From CADEFX01 sp963840425 (lineage in GTDB: Bacteria; Pseudomonadota; Alphaproteobacteria; Rhizobiales; Hyphomicrobiaceae), in the NCBI GenBank assembly GCA_963840425.1, contig CAWIYZ010000032.1, forward strand, positions 1 to 64,000: a DNA stretch of 64,000 bases. The letters run 5' to 3'. The position numbers and the translations under genes were made by a program. A model generated the notes under the pieces. It was not told the DNA's origin. It ran no database searches and was given only the letters and a program-made list of their open reading frames with translations. Shown here one piece after another: positions 58,850-64,000 of the stretch. Each line of letters begins with the position of its first letter. Position 1 is the stretch's first letter.

Positions 58850-59106
58850 TGGCGGCCGCCCCGCTCTGCCGGCGCACTGTGTATCGGTATCTTTCGATCC
58901 AACGAGTTAGGGCACAGTCATTTTGCTGAGGAATCAATGCTTGCCGTTTAGTAAGCAATATCAAATAGTTATGGTGGGTCATTTTCTGGCTGTTAGCATT
59001 TGGGATCAAAGTCTCAACTCTGAAAGCGCCGTAAACTCGCATCCACAATGAGACTCGGCTACCGTTTCCCTTGCGGGCCGCACATGTCCGTCGCAGGAAC
59101 GGTCTG

Positions 59107-59862
59107 ATGTCGAACATACCCAAGAAGCTCAAGGCAGATGCGATAGCGGAGGCGCTGCTTGAGGTGCGCTTCCAGTGCAAAGAAGCGACTCAGCTTCCTG
59201 AGTTGGTGGTTGGCAAGCTCGCGGACAATCCTGTCTGGAAGGACTACGAGAAAGCGCGTCTCCCCGTATCAGAGATTCCTGCATCTTTGCGGGCGCAGGA
59301 TGAGAACCTTCGCTTTCAACCTCTGCTGGAAGTCAGGGACGCCCAGAAGGTCTCCGTCGCGAAGATCGGCTCAAACGTCCTTTCCTACCACAGACTCGCG
59401 CCTTACCCCGGGGGGGACACCTTTGTTAGGGAAGTCAATCAATGCATCGACTTCCTTTTCAAGTCGCTTACAGAAGTCACGGCCAGCAGACTTGGACTAA
59501 GATACATCAATCTGTTCACAGAGGCAGAACACGGCATCAAGTCGGTCAATGACCTTGATCAGAAGATCACTTTGGCGGGCGCCATTCTTAGTGCGCCGCT
59601 AAACCTAAATTACCGAGCGAAGTGGAAGGAAGAATTTGAATTGATAGTGAAGATCGCTTCTCCCGAGTTCGTAGCAGGAGCACCCTCGAAGCCGTTCGTC
59701 GCGCTTGTCGATGTCGATGTCTTCACACCCAAACAGTTCACAACATCGAGCGCCGAAGCGGTAAAGAACTGGGTGGAAGAAGCTAGGCAGTTCCAAAAAG
59801 AAGAGTTCTTCAAGCTATTCACTGCAGATATGAGGAAAAGGCTCGTAGAGGAACAGAAGTGA
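59107..59862 (+). CDS. TIGR04255-family protein
   Basis: A 251-residue protein. Its opening KLKADAIAEALLEVRFQCKE, middle LRYINLF and C-terminal VDVDVFTP ... NWVEEARQFQKEEFFKLF fit the sporadic TIGR04255 family (family name from memory). ATG 59107 chosen; the frame extends to 59071. It opens a three-gene stretch that is visibly poorer in GC than all neighbours and absent from typical pccB surroundings. Function unknown. Confidence 0.65.
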   Translation: MSNIPKKLKADAIAEALLEVRFQCKEATQLPELVVGKLADNPVWKDYEKARLPVSEIPASLRAQDENLRFQPLLEVRDAQKVSVAKIGSNVLSYHRLAPYPGGDTFVREVNQCIDFLFKSLTEVTASRLGLRYINLFTEAEHGIKSVNDLDQKITLAGAILSAPLNLNYRAKWKEEFELIVKIASPEFVAGAPSKPFVALVDVDVFTPKQFTTSSAEAVKNWVEEARQFQKEEFFKLFTADMRKRLVEEQK

Positions 59863-59912
59863 TGGCGCTGGCACAGCTCGAAGTGACGAGTTGAAGCACT
59901 GGTTATGCTGAC

Positions 59913-60113
59913 GTGCTGAAGGAACAGTTCGAGGGGCCGTATGCGGCTGCCTCTTTCATTCATCACAGTGTAACGCTCGCGGTGGTGGTCCCAACACTTC
60001 AGTTGCGTGAACCCACGACGCGCCAACTCAGTTTGGCCGAGCAGCAAGTTCTCCAGCGAGCATTGAGGGCGTCCGTCACCATAGTCCATAAGGCGCGTCG
60101 CACATCCAAGTGA
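59913..60113 (+). CDS. Possible small protein between islet genes
   Basis: A 66-residue frame starting with GTG 59913; an in-frame stop just upstream makes this the only start. It reads LKEQFEGPYAAASFIHHS with hydrophobic VTLAVVVPTLQ, then helix-prone QLSLAEQQVLQRALRA. No ribosome site visible. It fits between the two islet genes without overlap. Confidence 0.35.
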   Translation: MLKEQFEGPYAAASFIHHSVTLAVVVPTLQLREPTTRQLSLAEQQVLQRALRASVTIVHKARRTSK

Positions 60114-60120
60114 CGGGGTC

Positions 60121-60681
60121 ATGCTTGACATTGCTGCCTTGGCGAAGGTCGCCGTCGATAAGTTCCCTTATCAAATCGGCGCTTTCTACGGAACGTCGGC
60201 TGGCCTCGCCCTTGGCGTGGGCCTAGTCGTGGATGGCATCACGTTCCCGTTGTTCGATGAGGAAGAGGCACTGTTCGATACCGCGAAGGGACTGGTTTAC
60301 GTCCTCACGCATGAATGTGATCTCGATAATGAGAGAGCGTTCAACGATTACGTTCTCGTTTGCCCCATTGTCGGATTTGAGGAGTTCGCGAAGAACTATG
60401 CGGAAAGGATTTCGGAGGGAGCCCTCGCAGGGCTAATCCCGGACCTGGCAGGAGACCGCATTTATCGCGCCCTATACGTCCCACCAATCGACAAGGACGT
60501 GCTTCCCTTCGGCGGAATAATATATCTCAATCAGATTTGCAGTACTCACGTAAGTTCATTCAGGGCAGAAGGTGCGAAACAAGTTTGCGCGCTGTCAAGC
60601 TACGCACAGCAGATCATCGACATAAAGTTGACCAACCACCTTCTGCGCCCGAAGGCGGAACCGCTGCCTCAACTCCACTGA
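60121..60681 (+). CDS. Uncharacterised islet protein with HECDL motif
   Basis: A 186-residue protein. No membrane span. Near residue 62 it has YVLTHECDLDNERAF followed by DYVLVCPIVGFEEF, where a Cys-Asp-Leu in a strand-loop is reminiscent of uncharacterised proteins with an S/T-x-x-CDL signature (resemblance from memory). ATG 60121, 8 bases after the small frame. AT-richer than the genome background. Not recognised further. Confidence 0.6.
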   Translation: MLDIAALAKVAVDKFPYQIGAFYGTSAGLALGVGLVVDGITFPLFDEEEALFDTAKGLVYVLTHECDLDNERAFNDYVLVCPIVGFEEFAKNYAERISEGALAGLIPDLAGDRIYRALYVPPIDKDVLPFGGIIYLNQICSTHVSSFRAEGAKQVCALSSYAQQIIDIKLTNHLLRPKAEPLPQLH

Positions 60682-60842
60682 GAACTCCTGCTCTTGATGA
60701 ATCGGGGCTACGCCTAACCGCGCCTCCAACAGTGGCTACCCACCGCCCTTGAGCCTCCCACCCCACCCCCGTAGGATGCGGTCGTGCCGAAGGCGCGCAA
60801 AAAAAATCGCGCCACCGCACGCCACACAAGGGTTCCCCGTAC

Positions 60843-62096
60843 GTGCACTTCTCCTTCCTCTCCCTCGCCCGACAAGCGCTCAGCGGCCACACAGGCTGGC
60901 CGGAGCAATGGCGCTCGCCCGAGCCCAAGCCGGCCTACGACGTGGTCATCGTCGGCGCCGGCGGCCATGGGCTCGCCACCGCCTACTACCTCGCCAAGGA
61001 GCACGGCATCACGCAACGTCGCCGTGCTCGAGAAGGGCTGGCTCGGCGGCGGCAATACCGGCCGCAACACCACCATCATCCGCTCCAACTATCTCTGGGA
61101 GGAGAGCGAGGCGATCTACGAGCACGCCATGAAGCTGTGGGAGGGCCTATCCCACGAGCTCAACTACAACGTCATGTACTCGCCGCGCGGCGTCATGATG
61201 CTGGCGCACAACGTGCACGACGTGCAGGTCTTCAAGCGCCACGTCCACGCCAACCGGCTCGCCGGCATCGACAACGAATGGCTGACCCCCGAGCAGGCGA
61301 AGGAGTTCTGCCCGCCGCTCAACATCTCCAGCGACCTGCGCTATCCCGTGCTCGGCGCAGCCCTGCAGCGGCGCGGCGGCGTCGCGCGCCACGACGCGGT
61401 GGCCTGGGGTTACGCGCGCGGCGCCGATCGGCTCGGCGTCGACATCATCCAGAATTGCGAGGTGACCGGCATCCGTCGCGGCGTGGACGGCGCCGTGACC
61501 GGCGTCGAGACGACGCGCGGCTTCATCGCCGCGCGCAAGATCGGCGTCGTCGCCGCCGGCCACACCTCCGTCATCATGGCGATGGCCGGCGTGCGCATGC
61601 CGATCGAGAGCTATCCGCTGCAGGCGCTGGTGTCGGAGCCGATCAAGCCGGTGATGCCGTGCGTGGTCATGTCCAACACCATCCACGCCTACATCTCGCA
61701 GTCCGACAAGGGCGAGCTGGTGATCGGCGCGGGCACCGACGTCTACATCTCCTACAGCCAGACCGGCGGGCTGCACATCTCCACGCACACGCTGGAGGCG
61801 ATCTGCGAGCTGTTCCCGATCCTTCCGCCGTCTGCAGGATGCTGCGCAACTGGGGCGGCATCGTCGATGTCACGCCCGACCGCTCGCCGATCATCGGCAC
61901 GACGCCGGTGCCGGGCCTTTTCGTCAATTGCGGCTGGGGCACCGGCGGCTTCAAGGCGACGCCGGGCTCCGGCCATGTCTTCGCCGCAACCATCGCCAGC
62001 GGCGAGCCGCACCCGATCGCCGCGCCGTTCTCGCTCGAGCGCTTCACCACCGGCCGCCTCATCGACGAGGCCGCCGCCGCCGCCGTCGCGCACTGA
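60843..62096 (+). pseudogene. soxB: Sarcosine oxidase beta subunit, two frameshifts
   Basis: FAD-binding subunit of heterotetrameric sarcosine oxidase, which oxidises sarcosine to glycine and formaldehyde (transferred to tetrahydrofolate). GTG 60843 opens HFSFLSLARQALSGHTGWP and the dinucleotide motif DVVIVGAGGHGLATAYYLA. At about 61010 an extra base sends the frame off; the match continues in another frame as VAVLEKGWLGGGNTGRNTTI through ISYSQTGGLHISTHTLEAI. Near 61835 it returns to the first frame with RMLRNWGGIVDVTPDRSP and ends at 62096. The restored protein is about 417 residues, the family norm. Confidence 0.87.
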
Positions 62097-62105
62097 AAGC
62101 CACGC

Positions 62106-62406
62106 ATGCTGCTCATCCGCTGCCCCTACTGCACTTGCCCGGCCGGAGATCGAGTTCCGCTATGCCGGCGAGGCGCATATCGCGCGCGCCGTCGATCCCT
62201 CGCAGCTCGACGATGCGGCCTGGGCCGATTTCCTCTACATGCGCACGAACCCCAAGGGGCTGCACGTCGAGCGCTGGCGCCACGTGCACGGCTGCGGGCG
62301 CTTCTTCAACGCCGTGCGCGACACGGTGAGTGACAAGATCCTGCGCATCTACAAAGCCGGTGAGCCGAAGCCAGATCTGACCGGCCTCGGCCAGAAACAG
62401 CCATGA
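62106..62406 (+). pseudogene. soxD: Sarcosine oxidase delta subunit, one frameshift
   Basis: Small zinc-binding subunit. It starts MLLIRCPYC (one half of the zinc site), then the frame shifts near 62130 and continues RPEIEFRYAGEAHIARAVDP, NPKGLHVERWRHVHGCGRFF (the second half of the site, with His and Cys) and ends at 62406. Restored length about 100 residues. It overlaps soxA by four bases. Confidence 0.85.
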
Positions 62407-64000
62407 GCGGAACGTTCCGTACCGCAGCCGGTGGCCGCATCGACCGCAGCCGGACCATCACCTTCCGCTTCGACGGCGAGACGCTGACCGGCCATCCCGG
62501 CGACACGCTGGCGTCCGCGCTGCTCGCCAACGGCCGCCACCTCGTCGGCCGCTCCTTCAAGTATCACCGCCCGCGCGGCATTCTCGCGGCCGGGTCCGAG
62601 GAGCCGAATGCGCTGGTCACCGTCTCGCGTGGCGGCGGGCGCGTGACGCCCAACCTGCGCGCCACCCAGGTCGAGCTTTACGAAGGCTTGGATGCCGCCA
62701 GCCAGAACCGCTGGCCGTCTCTGGTTCGCGATCTCGGTGCCGTCAGCGGCTGGCTCTCGCCGCTGTTTCCGGCCGGCTTCTACTACAAGACCTTCATGGG
62801 GCCGTGGCGCTCGCCTTGGCTTTGGAGAAACATTTACGAGCCCGCTGATCCGCCGCGCCGCAGGCCTCGGTCGCGCGCCGGCGCAGCCTGATCCGGATCA
62901 CTACGCCAGCCGCTATGCCCATTGCGACGTGCTCGTGGTCGGAGCCGGTCCTGCCGGCCTCGCCGCGGCCCTTGCCGCCTCCGAGTCCGGTGCGCGCGTG
63001 ATCCTCGCGCGACGAGCAGGCGGAGATGGGCGGCTCGCTGCTCGCGGAAGCCGAGGCCACCATCGACGGCAAGCCCGCCGCGACATGGATCGCCGATGCG
63101 TTGGCCGAGCTGCGCAGCCGGCCCGCGCGTGCGCCTGCTGCCGCGCACGACCGCCTTCGGCTACTTCGCGCAGAACTTCATCGGCCTGGCCGAGCGTGTC
63201 ACCGATCACCTCGCACGTACCCGCCGCCGACCTGCCGCGCGAGCGGCTGTGGCAGGTGCGCGCCAAGGAAGTCGTGCTGGCGACAGGCGCCATCGAGCGC
63301 CCGCTGGTATTCCCGCACAATGATCTGCCGGGCATCATGCTGGCGGGCGCCGGGCGCACATATCTGGAGCGCTACGGTGCGCAGCCCGGCCGTCGCGCAG
63401 TCGTCGCTGGCTCGAACGACGGCATCTACGCCGCGGCGCTGGCGCTGCATCGGCAGGGCGTCGCCGTCGCCGCCATCCTCGACGCGCGGTCCGAAACATC
63501 CAGTGATGCTGCAACAGAAGCCCGCGCGGCAGGACTGCACATCCGCACCAGCACCGAGCCGATCGGCTCGCGCGGTCGTCTCAGGATCAGCGAGGTGCTC
63601 GTCGGCGAGAGAAACGGCGATACACTGCGCGACGCCGGCCGTATTCCCTGCGATTGCCTCCTGATGGGCGGCGGCTGGACGCCATCTGTGCATCTGTTCT
63701 CGCAGTCGCGCGGCGGGTTGCGCTTCGATGCCGAGACGAGCCTCTATCTTCCGGGCGCCTCCGCACAGCGGGAGCGCTCGGCCGGGGCCTGCGCTGGCGT
63801 ATGGCCGCTCGCCGATGTTCTGCGCAGCGGCCATGCCGCAGGCGCGCAAGCCGCGGGACTTTCTGGATCGCGCACAGTCCATGTCATCGGCACCGCTACG
63901 ACAGTCTCGTGGCCTGCTGCGTCTCAGCCGGTTCCAGGCCCCAAAGCCTTCGTCGATTTCCAGAACGACGTCACCGTCAGCGATTTGCTGCTGGCTGCCC
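62403..64000 (+). pseudogene. soxA: Sarcosine oxidase alpha subunit, partial and multiply frameshifted
   Basis: Large subunit with an N-terminal 2Fe-2S-like domain (FRFDGETLTGHPGDTLASAL, SFKYHRPRG) and an NAD-binding Rossmann domain (VVGAGPAGLAAALAASESGA). Frame changes occur near 62850, 63005, 63125, 63215 and possibly others; after about 63230 a long frame reads AKEVVLATGAIERPLVFPHN, AGRTYLERYGAQPGRRAVV and DCLLMGGGWTPSVHLFSQS. The C-terminal aminomethyltransferase-like half lies beyond the window. Intact it would be about 1,000 residues. Confidence 0.85.

Noticed and set aside
59610..60131. 173-codon leftward frame opposite the islet genes
   Set aside because: It spans two rightward genes and the gap; the rightward genes have better start context and family resemblance.

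Overview
The window looks like chromosomal DNA from a high-GC alphaproteobacterium, most likely of the order Hyphomicrobiales (Rhizobiales). The evidence is the hybrid kinase CckA with a neighbouring FliO-like protein and a DksA that has lost most zinc cysteines, the YcjX/YcjF pair, an ATP12 chaperone, a GAAC-N7-GtAC SOS-like box before recA, an SphA-type outer-membrane protein, and several short palindromic repeat families of the kind scattered through rhizobial genomes. No rRNA, prophage, insertion sequence or CRISPR array was seen.

Layout. 1-735: 3' part of a UbiA-type prenyltransferase. 758-8881: catabolic cluster with a dipeptide-type ABC importer and an N-carbamoyl-D-amino-acid hydrolase (frameshifted), divergent from an amidase. 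8912-20517: mixed accessory genes (methyltransferase, CinA-like amidase, haloacid dehalogenase-like protein, metallo-beta-lactamase fold protein, TPR protein, orphan TRAP binding protein, SRPBCC, VOC, DUF6886-like, pirin, two tiny membrane proteins, serine hydrolase, sulfurtransferase). 20873-26659: AlaX editing protein, a badly frameshifted MASE1/multi-PAS/HWE histidine kinase, and cysteine synthase with one frameshift. 26660-29332: a geneless stretch full of inverted repeats, an outer-membrane beta-barrel protein, a tiny membrane protein and a FecR-domain protein. 29550-36687: conserved proteostasis block tRNA-Leu(UAG), tig, clpP, clpX, lon, HU. 36749-40960: YcjF, YcjX, an anchored hypothetical and a MoxR ATPase. 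41233-49249: dksA, a large mechanosensitive channel, FliO-like, cckA, recA. 49659-56736: a decayed SphA-like protein, an amidohydrolase, crcB, a pseudouridine synthase, a HAD phosphatase, ATP12 and a tandem DUF2750-like protein. 57317-58849: pccB. 59107-60681: an AT-richer three-gene islet of unknown function. 60843-64000: sarcosine oxidase genes soxB, soxD and soxA with many frameshifts, cut by the window end.

How the genes work together. The tig-clpP-clpX-lon-HU block handles nascent-chain folding and regulated proteolysis. ClpXP and CckA belong to the alphaproteobacterial cell-cycle circuit. The ABC/carbamoylase/amidase cluster probably imports and hydrolyses amide or carbamoyl compounds, and soxBDA would demethylate sarcosine. 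Frameshifts are concentrated in non-core genes (carbamoylase, histidine kinase, SphA-like, sox) while core genes are intact, so real gene decay and local sequencing error both remain possible. The strongest candidates for something new are the AT-richer islet at 59.1-60.7 kb, the histidine-rich tail of trigger factor, the doubled C-terminal domain of the MscS-like channel, and the TAGCGCAA repeat cluster near 27 kb.
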